Assembly (NCBI RefSeq): GCF_030063195.1
Contig: NZ_JASISS010000011.1
Coordinates: 1 to 64,000 of the forward strand
Origin: Cryobacterium sp. PH31-AA6
GTDB lineage: Bacteria > Actinomycetota > Actinomycetes > Actinomycetales > Microbacteriaceae
Direction of reading: 5' to 3'
DNA length: 64,000 nucleotides
Part shown: one piece after another, positions 16,611 through 24,331 of the stretch
Position numbering within the stretch: position 1 is the first letter of the stretch
How the letters are laid out: the number at the start of each line of letters is the position of its first letter
Program-made: the position numbers and the translations under genes
The notes under the pieces: model-generated
What the model was told of the DNA's origin: nothing
The model's database searches: none
What the model saw: only the letters and a program-made list of their open reading frames with translations

Positions 16611-18124
16611 TGGATTCCTCCCAGAACGGCGGCCGCGCGCGCCAGGAGCGTGCCGACCGGCTCGGCGATGAAGGCGACCACCGCGGTGGCGCCCAGGGCG
16701 AGGAAGAGGGGCAGGCGGGGGCCGTGGGACGACCGGTCCGGCGGGACGGCGTCGGGACGCTCGCCGGTCACGGCGTCGCCGGCCCCGTCCAGCCTGGTTT
16801 CGGCCGCGACGCCCGGTGCGGGAGCGGCGGCCGGGGCGCCGATGGTCATGGCGACCGTCAGCCGGGTGAGCGCGGCGAAGATGACGAGCAGCAGCACCAG
16901 CGCGATTCCGACGACGACGCCCAGGCCGGCGTCGAAACCGGCGACGATGATGCCGATTTCCGAGAAGAAGATGCTGAACGGGGGAAACCCGACCAGGGCG
17001 GCCATGGCGATCAGCCACGGAACGGCGAGGCCTGGGCGGCGAACGAGCAGGGCACGGACATCGTCGATCCGGGGGGTGCCCTCCACCTCGAGGATGCGGC
17101 CGGAGAGCACGAACAGCGTCGCCTTGGTCAGGCCGTGGCCGAGCACGTAGAGCAGTACGGCGGGCAGGGCGGCGGCGCCGATGGCGGCACCCACAGCCAT
17201 CATCCCCATGTGCTCGATGCTGGAGTAGGCCAGCATCCGTTTGAAGTCGCGTTGCCGGATCAGCAGGGCTGCGGCCACGAACAGGGAGAGCAGGCCGCCG
17301 ACGCTGAGCATCACGCGCAGGAAGTCCGGCCCGATCACGGCGTTGGTGATGGTTTGGATGCGCAGGATGGCGTAGAGGGCGACCGCGAGCAGAACCCCGC
17401 TCATCAGCCCGGAGACCGGAGCGGGCGCCTGGCTGTGCGCGTCGGGCAGCCAGCTGTGCATCGGGGCGAGCCCCGCCTTGGTGGCGAAGCCGAGCACGGC
17501 GAGTGCGCCTCCCGCCCGGATCAGGGTCGGGTCGAGCGGCAGGCCGGTGCGGCTGAGTTCGAGCCAGGACAGGGTCGGTTCCCCCGTTCCGCGTGAGGCG
17601 GCGTAGATCAGCACGATCCCGAGCAGGGCGATGGCGACGCCGACCGAGCCGAGGATGACGTATTTCCAGGCGGCCTCCAGCGACGAACGGGTGCGGTGAT
17701 GCCCGACCAGGAAGGCGGTGGTGATCGTGGTGGCCTCGACGGCGGCCCACATCAGCCCGATGTTGTCGGCCAGGACCGCGAGCGACATCGCGGCCAGGAA
17801 CACCGAGATCAGGGCGTCGTAGGAGCCGGCGTAGCGGCCGGGAACAACGGTGGCATGGCCGAGCCCGCCCCAGGTGGACACCAGTCCGACCGCGCCGACG
17901 ACGGTGAGCATGTAGGCGGACAGGGCGTCCGCTCTGAGCAGTCCGCCGCCGAGGTCGGGGACCGTCCCCGCGAGCACCGCACCGTCCAGGAGCAGGCCGG
18001 AGGCGAGCACGGCGGCGCTGGACCCGACCGGGCCGAGGCGAGCGAACTGTCGCGAGCCGCCGGCGAGGCTGAGCGCGGCCAGGACGACCGGAACGGCCAG
18101 AGGGATCCACAGGGCGAAAGACAT
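16607..18124 (-). CDS. hycQ: Membrane antiporter-like subunit (HycQ/HyfF/NuoN type)
   Basis: 505 aa polytopic protein of the Mrp/NuoLMN family with some 12-14 hydrophobic segments. The conserved lysine helix GFATKAGLAPMHSWLPDAHS and the second half motif YSSIEHMGMM are visible, so proton or ion translocation residues appear retained. Size is close to M. tuberculosis HycQ (488 aa). The start ATG overlaps the HycP stop by one base (TGATG). A hydrophilic insert of about 45 residues (GAPAAAPAPGVAAETR onward) lies before the last helix. It should sit in the membrane arm of the complex. Confidence 0.9.
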   Translation of the reverse strand: MSFALWIPLAVPVVLAALSLAGGSRQFARLGPVGSSAAVLASGLLLDGAVLAGTVPDLGGGLLRADALSAYMLTVVGAVGLVSTWGGLGHATVVPGRYAGSYDALISVFLAAMSLAVLADNIGLMWAAVEATTITTAFLVGHHRTRSSLEAAWKYVILGSVGVAIALLGIVLIYAASRGTGEPTLSWLELSRTGLPLDPTLIRAGGALAVLGFATKAGLAPMHSWLPDAHSQAPAPVSGLMSGVLLAVALYAILRIQTITNAVIGPDFLRVMLSVGGLLSLFVAAALLIRQRDFKRMLAYSSIEHMGMMAVGAAIGAAALPAVLLYVLGHGLTKATLFVLSGRILEVEGTPRIDDVRALLVRRPGLAVPWLIAMAALVGFPPFSIFFSEIGIIVAGFDAGLGVVVGIALVLLLVIFAALTRLTVAMTIGAPAAAPAPGVAAETRLDGAGDAVTGERPDAVPPDRSSHGPRLPLFLALGATAVVAFIAEPVGTLLARAAAVLGGIQ

Positions 18125-18780
18125 CAGTCGTGCAACTTTCTGAGCTGATCAATGTCGGTGTTGCCGAACTTATTGCGCATCCGGCCGGCGAAGACGTAGA
18201 GGATGACCACGACCAGCAGCACGTCGAGGGAGATGCCCAGCTCGAGAAACAGCGGAACCCCGCCGGAGGTCAGGAACGCGACGGTGGCGATGCCGTTGTC
18301 GAGCACGAGGAAGCCGATCAGCTGCGAACCTGCCTGCCGCCGGGTGACCAACAGCAGGAAGCCGATCAGCACCATGGCGAGCCCGATCCCGGCGGCGTGA
18401 GCCGAGACGCTCGAATCGTCCCGGAGCAACCGGCTGGCGACGACGTAGCTGAGGATGGTCAGCAGCGCCACGGTCAGGAGGCCGGCCGTCGGATTCAGCC
18501 GCGGCGCCTCGTCCGTGCGCGTGGTGGCGCGGGTCTCGTGGGCGAGCACCCATGGCAGGCCCATCCCTTTGACCAGCAGTACGAGGACGGAGACGATGAT
18601 GACCTCGGCCGCACCCTCCTCGACGCCGATCACGGCCACCAGGGCGGCCAGAGCGAAACCTTGTGCGCTGAGCAGCCGGATCGAGGCGAGCAGGGAGTGG
18701 CGCCAGACCATCAGCGCGCTGGTGAGCAGCAGGGCGCCGGTGCAAAGGCCGATCAGTTGGGGGTAGACGGTGTCGAACAC
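18124..18780 (-). CDS. hycP: Membrane subunit HycP/HyfE-like (NuoK type)
   Basis: 218 aa integral membrane protein with about seven hydrophobic helices, including AEVIIVSVLVLLVKGMGLPWVL with the Glu and Lys usual in HyfE/NuoK-like subunits. Size matches M. tuberculosis HycP (220 aa). Start is GTG 18780, with AGGAG overlapping the hycD stop region and 8 bp between genes; longer readings of this frame run into the hycD coding region and are not credible. Operon position between HycD and HycQ is the same as in Rv0084-Rv0086. Confidence 0.87.
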   Translation of the reverse strand: MFDTVYPQLIGLCTGALLLTSALMVWRHSLLASIRLLSAQGFALAALVAVIGVEEGAAEVIIVSVLVLLVKGMGLPWVLAHETRATTRTDEAPRLNPTAGLLTVALLTILSYVVASRLLRDDSSVSAHAAGIGLAMVLIGFLLLVTRRQAGSQLIGFLVLDNGIATVAFLTSGGVPLFLELGISLDVLLVVVILYVFAGRMRNKFGNTDIDQLRKLHD

Positions 18781-18788
18781 GGATGCTC

Positions 18789-19751
18789 CTAAGCGACCAG
18801 GTAGGAGGCGGTCACGGCGAGCAGGGCCAGGGCGAACGACCCCGCCAGCAACTCGGGCACCCGGAACAGGCGCACCTTGGCGAGGAAGACCTCGCCGACG
18901 CTGAGCAGGGCGCCGAGCACGAGCACCTTCACGGTGACGGCGGCCAGGCCGACGAGCACGCCCGCCACGGAGAAGTCGGTCAGAACGCCCCAGGGCAGGA
19001 TCAGGTTGCTGAGCAGGCCGAGCAGGGCGGCGAGCTTGAGCCAGGAGCCCAACTCGAGCCAGGCCAGGTCGCGCCCGGACGCCTCGAGAACCATGGCCTC
19101 GTGCAGCATTGTCAGTTCGAGGTGGGTGGAGGGGTTGTCGATCGGCAATCGGCTGGTTTCGGCCATGATGGCGATGGCCAGGGCGACCATCGCGAGCAGG
19201 CTCACGGGTGAGATGATCACCGCCGGGTTCTCCAGCCGGGTCTCCACGATCAGCGACAGGGTGGAGGTGCCGGCCGGGATGGACAGCGCGTAGACCGCCA
19301 GCAGCAGGGTTGGTTCGACCAGGGCGGCCACGGTCATGTGCCGGCTGGAACCCATCCCGCCGAACGCGGTTCCCGCGTCCAGGCCGACCAGGGCCAGGGC
19401 CACCACGCCGATCAGCATGATCGAGACGATGACGAAGAGGTCGCTCGGCACCAGCGGCAACGGCAGCGTGCCGACGAGGGGCAGCAGCACGCAGAGCAGC
19501 AGGCTGGAGACGAGGAGGGCGACCGGGCCGACCGTGAGCATCCAGCTGCTGTCCGCCGCACGCACCGGGTCCTTGGCAACGAGCTTGCGCACGTCGCGCC
19601 ACGGTTGCCAGAGGCCGGAACCCGCCCGCCCCTCAAGCCTGGCCCGCACCTGGCGGATCACGCCGATCAGCAGGGGAGCGAGGAACACGAAGAGCGCGAG
19701 TTGCAGCAGGGCGATCGGGATCGCCGCGAGGTTCACAGCGCCCGATATCAC
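18789..19751 (-). CDS. hycD: Membrane subunit HycD-like (NuoH type)
   Basis: 320 aa, about eight membrane helices. Typical HycD/NuoH elements: ARLEGRAGSGLWQPWRDV near residue 40 (the loop contacting the peripheral arm), AGTAFGGMGSSR, and MAETSRLPIDNPSTHLELTM with acidic residues near the quinone/ion path. It anchors the soluble arm to the membrane. Start GTG 19751 overlaps the stop of the HyfB-like gene as GTGA. Size agrees with M. tuberculosis HycD (316 aa). Confidence 0.9.
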   Translation of the reverse strand: MISGAVNLAAIPIALLQLALFVFLAPLLIGVIRQVRARLEGRAGSGLWQPWRDVRKLVAKDPVRAADSSWMLTVGPVALLVSSLLLCVLLPLVGTLPLPLVPSDLFVIVSIMLIGVVALALVGLDAGTAFGGMGSSRHMTVAALVEPTLLLAVYALSIPAGTSTLSLIVETRLENPAVIISPVSLLAMVALAIAIMAETSRLPIDNPSTHLELTMLHEAMVLEASGRDLAWLELGSWLKLAALLGLLSNLILPWGVLTDFSVAGVLVGLAAVTVKVLVLGALLSVGEVFLAKVRLFRVPELLAGSFALALLAVTASYLVA

Positions 19752-21766
19752 AGCGACACCACGATCAGCACGACGAGCAGGGCAAGGAAGGAATAGGACA
19801 GGTAACGGTGAATGCTGCCGTTCTGCGCCCGCCGGGCGCGAACGCCGAACCGTTGGGCGAGGATGAGCACGGGGCGGTAGAGCCGGGTCTCGATCACGTC
19901 GGAGACACTCTGCTCGACGTGGACGCGTTCGACCAGGTAGCGGGACTCGCCGACGTGGGTGACCTCGACGTCGCGGGTGGGGCGGAGCACGTCGTCGAAG
20001 ACCCGCACCAGGGGCTCGGCGTAGGAGGTCGCGGTGTACTGCATCCGTGGGCGCAGCCGGGAACCGCCGCCGGCCCAGGGCAGGGGCGACACTCGGGTGG
20101 GGTGGCGCCTCGCCGAGGCGAGCACGGCCATCAGCACGGGGACGAGCAGGACGGCGGCGAGGGCGAGGAGGGTGGTCGGGTCCAGCACCACGTCGATTCC
20201 GCGGGCGTCGATGCCGGCCAGTCCGATCGTGCGCACGTCCGGCCTGAACGCCGGTCCGAGTGCCGAGGCGAGTGCCTCGGCGAGCGGGCCGGGCAGCAGG
20301 CCGAGCCCGACCACGAGGATGGCGCCGATGGCGAGCGGGACGCGCATGATCACGGGGACCTCGCGGGCCTGCTTCGCCTTCACGGAGCGGGGGCGGGCGA
20401 GGAAGGCGATGCCGTAGGCCTTGACGAAGGTGAGCAGGGCCAGCCCGGCGGTGAGGGCGATCACGGCGACGGCGAGCGGCATGGCGACGGATGCCGTGAC
20501 GGAGACGACCTCCCCGCCGACCCGGGAGCCGTGCACCAGGGCCTGCAGCAGCATCCACTCGGCCACGAAACCGCCGGTGACCGGCAGGGCGGCGGCGCCG
20601 AGGGCGGCCGCTCCGAAGGCCGCGGCGGTCCACGGCATCCGGCTGCCGAGACCGCCGAGCCGGTCGAGGTTCATCTCACCGGTGGACCGGGCCACCGCAC
20701 CGGCGCCGAGGAACAGCGTGGCCTTGAACGCGGCGTGGCTGACCATCAGCAGCAGTGCGGCCAGGAGGGCGGCATCGGCGGCGCCGGTCGCGTGGTCGCC
20801 GCGCAGCAGCACCGAGGCGCCGAGGCCGAGGAAGACCAGGCCCATGTTCTCGGTGGTGGAGTAGGCGAGCAGAACCTTGAGGTTGCTGGCCACCGAGGCC
20901 TGCAGGATCCCATAGAGCGCCGACACGGCGCCGAGGGCCATGACCAGCACGCCCCACCAGGCCGGTCCGTTCGGCAGCAGCCGCACGCAGACCAGGAGGG
21001 CGCCGTAGACGCCGATGTTGACCATCGCGCCACTCATCGCGGCGGCGACATGGCCGGGGGCCTCCGGTAGCACCCGCGGAACCCAGACGTGCAGGGGGAC
21101 GAGTTCCGCCTTGCCACCGAAGCCGAGAAGGAGCAGCACGAAGGCCAGGCTCGCCTGCCAGGATGCGGGGTCGAGCGTCGCCAGCGCCGCGAAGCCGGTT
21201 CCGCCGGTGACGCCGGCCAGCACCGCGAAACCGGCCACCACGAAGAAGAAGCTCAGCTGGCTCATCGCCGAGTACCAGACCAGCGCGGATGCGACCGTGC
21301 CGCGGGTCGCGTGGTGGGCCAGCAGCAGCGCCGTCGAGCCCAGTGTCATGATCTCCCAGAACAACAGGAACGACACGACATCGGTGGCGGCCGGCACCAA
21401 CTGCATCCCGAACAGGAACACGGCCATCGACACCCAGGCGGTGCGGGACGCGGAGGCGACCCTGGCCGAGCCGATGCCGAACAGCGAGGCGAGCAGGCCG
21501 ACCACGGACACGACGAGCATGACCAGGCCGCCGAGGCGGTCGGGGGAGAGGACGAGCGGGTCCAGGGGCAGGGCGGTGGGGATGGTCAGCGAACCCCGAC
21601 CGCCGAAGAGTGCGAGCGCGCCGGTGACGACACCGGCCCCGGCGAGCAGGGCGCAGAGGATGCCGCTCACCCGCGAGCGCCACCGTGACGAGGTGAGTAG
21701 GGCAGCGGCGACGGCGGTGAGCATCAGGAGAACCTGGCCGAGCATCCCGGCCGCGACGCTGGTCAT
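19748..21766 (-). CDS. Large antiporter-like subunit (HyfB/Rv0083 type, NuoL family)
   Basis: 672 aa polytopic NuoL/M-type protein with about 15 helices. Key segments: WEIMTLGSTALLLAHH (conserved Glu), LLGFGGKAELVPLHVWVPRV (lysine helix), YSTTENMGLVFLGLG and SHAAFKATLFLGAGAV (second lysine helix), then a C-terminal extension ending in a last helix (YLSYSFLALLVVLIVVSL). These features support an ion-pumping subunit. M. tuberculosis Rv0083 is about 640 aa. ATG 21766 overlaps the NuoB-like stop (ATGA); the frame continues upstream but only as a shadow of that gene. Confidence 0.9.
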   Translation of the reverse strand: MTSVAAGMLGQVLLMLTAVAAALLTSSRWRSRVSGILCALLAGAGVVTGALALFGGRGSLTIPTALPLDPLVLSPDRLGGLVMLVVSVVGLLASLFGIGSARVASASRTAWVSMAVFLFGMQLVPAATDVVSFLLFWEIMTLGSTALLLAHHATRGTVASALVWYSAMSQLSFFFVVAGFAVLAGVTGGTGFAALATLDPASWQASLAFVLLLLGFGGKAELVPLHVWVPRVLPEAPGHVAAAMSGAMVNIGVYGALLVCVRLLPNGPAWWGVLVMALGAVSALYGILQASVASNLKVLLAYSTTENMGLVFLGLGASVLLRGDHATGAADAALLAALLLMVSHAAFKATLFLGAGAVARSTGEMNLDRLGGLGSRMPWTAAAFGAAALGAAALPVTGGFVAEWMLLQALVHGSRVGGEVVSVTASVAMPLAVAVIALTAGLALLTFVKAYGIAFLARPRSVKAKQAREVPVIMRVPLAIGAILVVGLGLLPGPLAEALASALGPAFRPDVRTIGLAGIDARGIDVVLDPTTLLALAAVLLVPVLMAVLASARRHPTRVSPLPWAGGGSRLRPRMQYTATSYAEPLVRVFDDVLRPTRDVEVTHVGESRYLVERVHVEQSVSDVIETRLYRPVLILAQRFGVRARRAQNGSIHRYLSYSFLALLVVLIVVSL

Positions 21767-22248
21767 CGGCCGGTCATCCGGCGTAGGGCCTCGACGATGA
21801 GGGCGGGGGCCGGCGGGTTGCCGGGCACGGAGAGGTCGACGTGAACGAAGTCGGACACCACTCCGGCGATCCCGTAGCCCGCCGCAAAGACGCCGCCGGT
21901 GAGGGCGCAGTCCCCGACCGCGATGACGAAGCGCGGGGTGGGGGTGGCGTCGACCGTGCGCCGGAGCGGCTCGATCATGTTCCGGGTCACCGCGCCCGTG
22001 ATCAGCAGCACATCGGCGTGCCGCGGCGAGGCCACCAGCCGGATGCCGTAACGCTCCACGTCGTAGACCGGGCCGAAGGCGCTCGCTACCTCCTGGGCGC
22101 AGTCGTTGCAACCGCCGGCGTTGACGAACCGCACCTGCACGCTGCCGCCGAAGACCTCGGCGCCTCTGAAAAGGTCGGGGGCCGGCGGGGCAGCCTCGGC
22201 GATGCGTCCGCTCTGCCTGATCAGGCGGGTCAGGCGCGTGACGCTCAC
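21763..22248 (-). CDS. NuoB/HycG-like Fe-S small subunit (Rv0082-like) with an altered cluster ligand
   Basis: 161 aa. NuoB-type proteins bind the proximal [4Fe-4S] cluster with four Cys. Here C47 and C50 (GGCNDCAQEV) and C114 (VGDCALTGG) are present, but the usual VPGCPPxP motif reads VPGNPPAP, giving Asn144 (codon AAC) in place of the fourth Cys. Either the cluster has an unusual ligand or is lost. It is the first gene of the operon. Start GTG 22248 has poor spacing to any SD and follows an 11-codon upstream ORF by one base. M. tuberculosis Rv0082 has about the same length. Confidence 0.87.
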   Translation of the reverse strand: MSVTRLTRLIRQSGRIAEAAPPAPDLFRGAEVFGGSVQVRFVNAGGCNDCAQEVASAFGPVYDVERYGIRLVASPRHADVLLITGAVTRNMIEPLRRTVDATPTPRFVIAVGDCALTGGVFAAGYGIAGVVSDFVHVDLSVPGNPPAPALIVEALRRMTGR

Positions 22249-22249
22249 C

Positions 22250-22285
22250 TCAGGCCCCGGTAATCGGGTGGATGCTGGCTGTCAT
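22250..22285 (-). CDS. Possible 11-residue leader peptide before the hydrogenase-like operon
   Basis: ATG 22285 to TGA 22250 encodes MTASIHPITGA; its stop is one base before the GTG of the NuoB-like gene (TGAGGTG), ideal for translational coupling, and GAGAAC precedes the ATG. It lies inside the predicted 145-nt 5' UTR. Such short ORFs arise by chance, so this is a candidate only. Confidence 0.25.
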   Translation of the reverse strand: MTASIHPITGA

Positions 22286-22398
22286 CGCGTTCTCGGTTCT
22301 CGCGGCCGCTGGTGCGCTGGGCGCTCGCCCTTCATTGACAGTAGCAGCGCGGACCCGGCGGGCATCAGGTCGAACGTCACGCTAAACATCATTACTTC

Positions 22399-22427
22399 TT
22401 TATATGCCTATATGATGGATTTGTCAA
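22399..22427 (-). promoter_or_regulatory. Promoter of the hydrogenase-like operon
   Basis: On the minus strand: TTGACA (22427-22422), 17-nt spacer, TATAAA (22404-22399), near-consensus and in a conspicuously AT-rich block. The spacer and -10 contain CATATAGGCATATA, an imperfect repeat that could be an operator. Start expected near 22392, leaving about 145 nt of leader. From about 22430 to 22544 the 326-bp gap holds nothing I recognise. Confidence 0.75.
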
Positions 22428-22544
22428 ATAGATGTGTCGAAATGTGGCCGCGCTCGCGAGCGCCGCGCCCAAATCGGCGGGATGCGCCCGCAGGCGCGGG
22501 CGCGCCCTGCGGATTCGGGCGCGGGCTGGGCGGGCGCGCGGTCC

Positions 22545-22574
22545 GGGGCCGGGGGCCGGGGGCCGGGGGCCGGG
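22545..22574 (+). repeat. Tandem GGGGGCC repeats with G-quadruplex potential
   Basis: Four GGGG/GGGGG runs and a final GGG, each separated by CC, on the plus strand, ending directly at the stop codon of the Lrp gene. It satisfies the G4 pattern with 2-nt loops. Confidence 0.8.
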
Positions 22575-23087
22575 CTAGGTGTCTGTGCGGTCCGCAGCGG
22601 CGTTGCGGCCGACGCCGGCGTCGCGTCCGGCACGGTCCAGCAGCGGGGTGACCCGGTAGGGGATGAGCTCGCCCATGGCGAGCGACGTCTCGGTGCGATC
22701 GACGCCTTCGCAGGCGAGAATGGTGCCGTCGATCCGGAAGAGATCGTCGGCATCCGTGCAGACCACCCGCACCAGGATGTCGGTCGGGCCGCTCATGCCG
22801 TGCGCCTGCACGATCTCCGGGATGAGGGTGAGCTCGGCGATGATCTGGGCGAGGCGTTTCTGCTGCACGTGCACCTCGATGAACGCGGTCAGCGGGTAGC
22901 CGAGGGCGACCGGGCTGATCCGGCGGTCAAAGGAGAGGAACGCCTTCGACTCCTCGAGCCTGGCCATCCGGGCCTGGACGGTGTTCCGGGAGAGCCGGAG
23001 CTGCTGGGCGAGGGCGACGAAGGTGCTGCGCGGATCGACGCACAGGGCGCGGAGCAACTGTAGGTCGACTCTGTCCAGGCTGTGCAT
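22575..23087 (-). CDS. Lrp/AsnC family transcriptional regulator (BkdR-like)
   Basis: 170 aa. N-terminal HTH (DRVDLQLLRALCVDPRSTFV, then LRLSRNTVQARMARLE) and C-terminal RAM/AsnC ligand domain (IPEIVQAHGMSGPTDILVRV). Lrp proteins beside branched-chain keto acid dehydrogenase genes respond to branched-chain amino or keto acids. It is divergent from the bkd genes, so control of them is likely. ATG 23087 is preferred over an upstream ATG at 23105 because TAATCT lies 8 nt before it, matching the leaderless promoters elsewhere in the window. The C-terminal 20 residues are charged and unconserved. Confidence 0.87.
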   Translation of the reverse strand: MHSLDRVDLQLLRALCVDPRSTFVALAQQLRLSRNTVQARMARLEESKAFLSFDRRISPVALGYPLTAFIEVHVQQKRLAQIIAELTLIPEIVQAHGMSGPTDILVRVVCTDADDLFRIDGTILACEGVDRTETSLAMGELIPYRVTPLLDRAGRDAGVGRNAAADRTDT

Positions 23088-23095
23088 AGTGCACG

Positions 23096-23101
23096 AGATT
23101 A
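23096..23101 (-). promoter_or_regulatory. -10 box of the Lrp gene
   Basis: TAATCT on the minus strand with 8 nt to ATG 23087, predicting a leaderless or nearly leaderless mRNA. No good -35. Confidence 0.4.
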
Positions 23102-23154
23102 GCACGCAGAAGGACCCCTGAATAGAGCAGAATGCCCAGTCTCTCTCGAGATGG

Positions 23155-23183
23155 TTGTGCTCCGTGCCGCGTGAACGTACGCT
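23155..23183 (+). promoter_or_regulatory. Promoter of the bkd operon
   Basis: TTGTGC (23155-23160), 17-nt spacer, TACGCT (23178-23183); start expected near 23190, about 32 nt before bkdA. Confidence 0.55.
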
Positions 23184-23221
23184 CTCAACAACTTCGGCAA
23201 CGACGCTGGGAGCGGCTCACA

Positions 23222-24331
23222 ATGTCAGACTCATTCACGGGGTACACCCCCGCCAATCTCTTACAGCTCGTGTCACCGGATGGCGCGCGGGTGGCATCGG
23301 ACACGGCCGATCCCTGGCTGGAGGATGTCTCTGCTGCGGACCTCGTCGGCCTGTACCAGGACATGGTCGTCGTGCGACGGATCGACACCGAGGCGACGGC
23401 GCTGCAGCGGCAGGGGGAGCTCGGCCTGTGGCCGCCGCTGCTCGGCCAGGAGGCCGCCCAGGTCGGCTCGGCCAGAGCCCTCCGCCCCGACGACTTCGTC
23501 TTCACCAGCTACCGCGAGAACGCCGTGGCGTGGTGCCGCGGGGTCAGCCTGACCGACATCGTGCGGGTGTGGCGCGGCAACGCGCAATCCGGCTGGGACC
23601 CGTACTCCGTTGGCATGGCGGCGCCGGCGATCATCATCGGCGCGCAGACCCTCCATGCCACCGGATGGGCCCTCGGCGCCAAGTTCGACGGCACCGACTC
23701 GGTGGCGGTGGCCTACTTCGGCGACGGTGCCACGAGTGAGGGCGACGTGAGCGAGGCTCTGGTCTTCGCCGCCAGCTTCCAGGCGCCGGTCGTCTTCTTC
23801 TGCCAGAACAACCAGTGGGCGATCTCCGAGCCGGTCGGCCTCCAGTCCCGTGCCAACCTGGTCGACCGGGCGCTCGGCTTCGGTATCCCCGGCATTCGGG
23901 TCGACGGCAACGACGTGCTCGCCGTTCTCGCGGCCACCCGGATTGCGCTGGACCGCGCCCGCACCGGCGGGGGGCCGACGTTCATCGAGGCGGTCACCTA
24001 TCGGATGGGGCCGCACACCACGGCCGACGATCCCACCCGCTATCGTCCGGCCGCCGAGCTGGAGGAATGGAAGGCCAAGGACCCGATCCTGCGGGTCGAG
24101 CGGTTGCTGGACTGGGGGGGGCTCCTCACCGCCGAGCTCGTCGCCCAGACCACGGGACTGGCGGATGCCGCGGCCGCCGAGCTGCGGGCCGGCTGCATCG
24201 GCCTGGCCGACCCGGAGCCGCTCACGGTCTTCGACCACGTCTTCGCCACCCCCAACGCCACCCTCGACCGTCAGCGGACCGAGTACGCCCACTACCTGGC
24301 AAGTTTCGAAACCACCGGAGGGAACGCGTGA
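23222..24331 (+). CDS. bkdA: Branched-chain 2-oxoacid dehydrogenase E1 alpha subunit
   Basis: 369 aa thiamine diphosphate enzyme subunit. The TPP motif GDGATSEGD is at 167-175 followed by NN at 196-197, and the phosphorylation-loop region YRMGPHTTADDPTRY is present. With E1 beta and E2 it decarboxylates 2-oxoacids from leucine, isoleucine and valine to acyl-CoA. ATG 23222 is chosen with GGGAG upstream; the longer frame from 23132 is not conserved in character. Its stop overlaps the next start by one base (TGATG). A PDH-type E1 is the alternative, but the Lrp neighbour and the leucine genes downstream favour branched-chain substrates, as for Rv2497c. Confidence 0.9.
   Translation: MSDSFTGYTPANLLQLVSPDGARVASDTADPWLEDVSAADLVGLYQDMVVVRRIDTEATALQRQGELGLWPPLLGQEAAQVGSARALRPDDFVFTSYRENAVAWCRGVSLTDIVRVWRGNAQSGWDPYSVGMAAPAIIIGAQTLHATGWALGAKFDGTDSVAVAYFGDGATSEGDVSEALVFAASFQAPVVFFCQNNQWAISEPVGLQSRANLVDRALGFGIPGIRVDGNDVLAVLAATRIALDRARTGGGPTFIEAVTYRMGPHTTADDPTRYRPAAELEEWKAKDPILRVERLLDWGGLLTAELVAQTTGLADAAAAELRAGCIGLADPEPLTVFDHVFATPNATLDRQRTEYAHYLASFETTGGNA

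Noticed and set aside
16611-18152. N-terminal half of a 1016-aa minus-strand frame joined to HycE
   Set aside because: That part is Arg/Pro-rich and lies within hycQ in another frame; the HycE domain begins at ATG 16610 with an ATGA overlap.
15102-22248. Formate hydrogenlyase or true [NiFe] hydrogenase
   Set aside because: Large subunit has no Ni-binding Cys, and no formate dehydrogenase or hyp genes are present.
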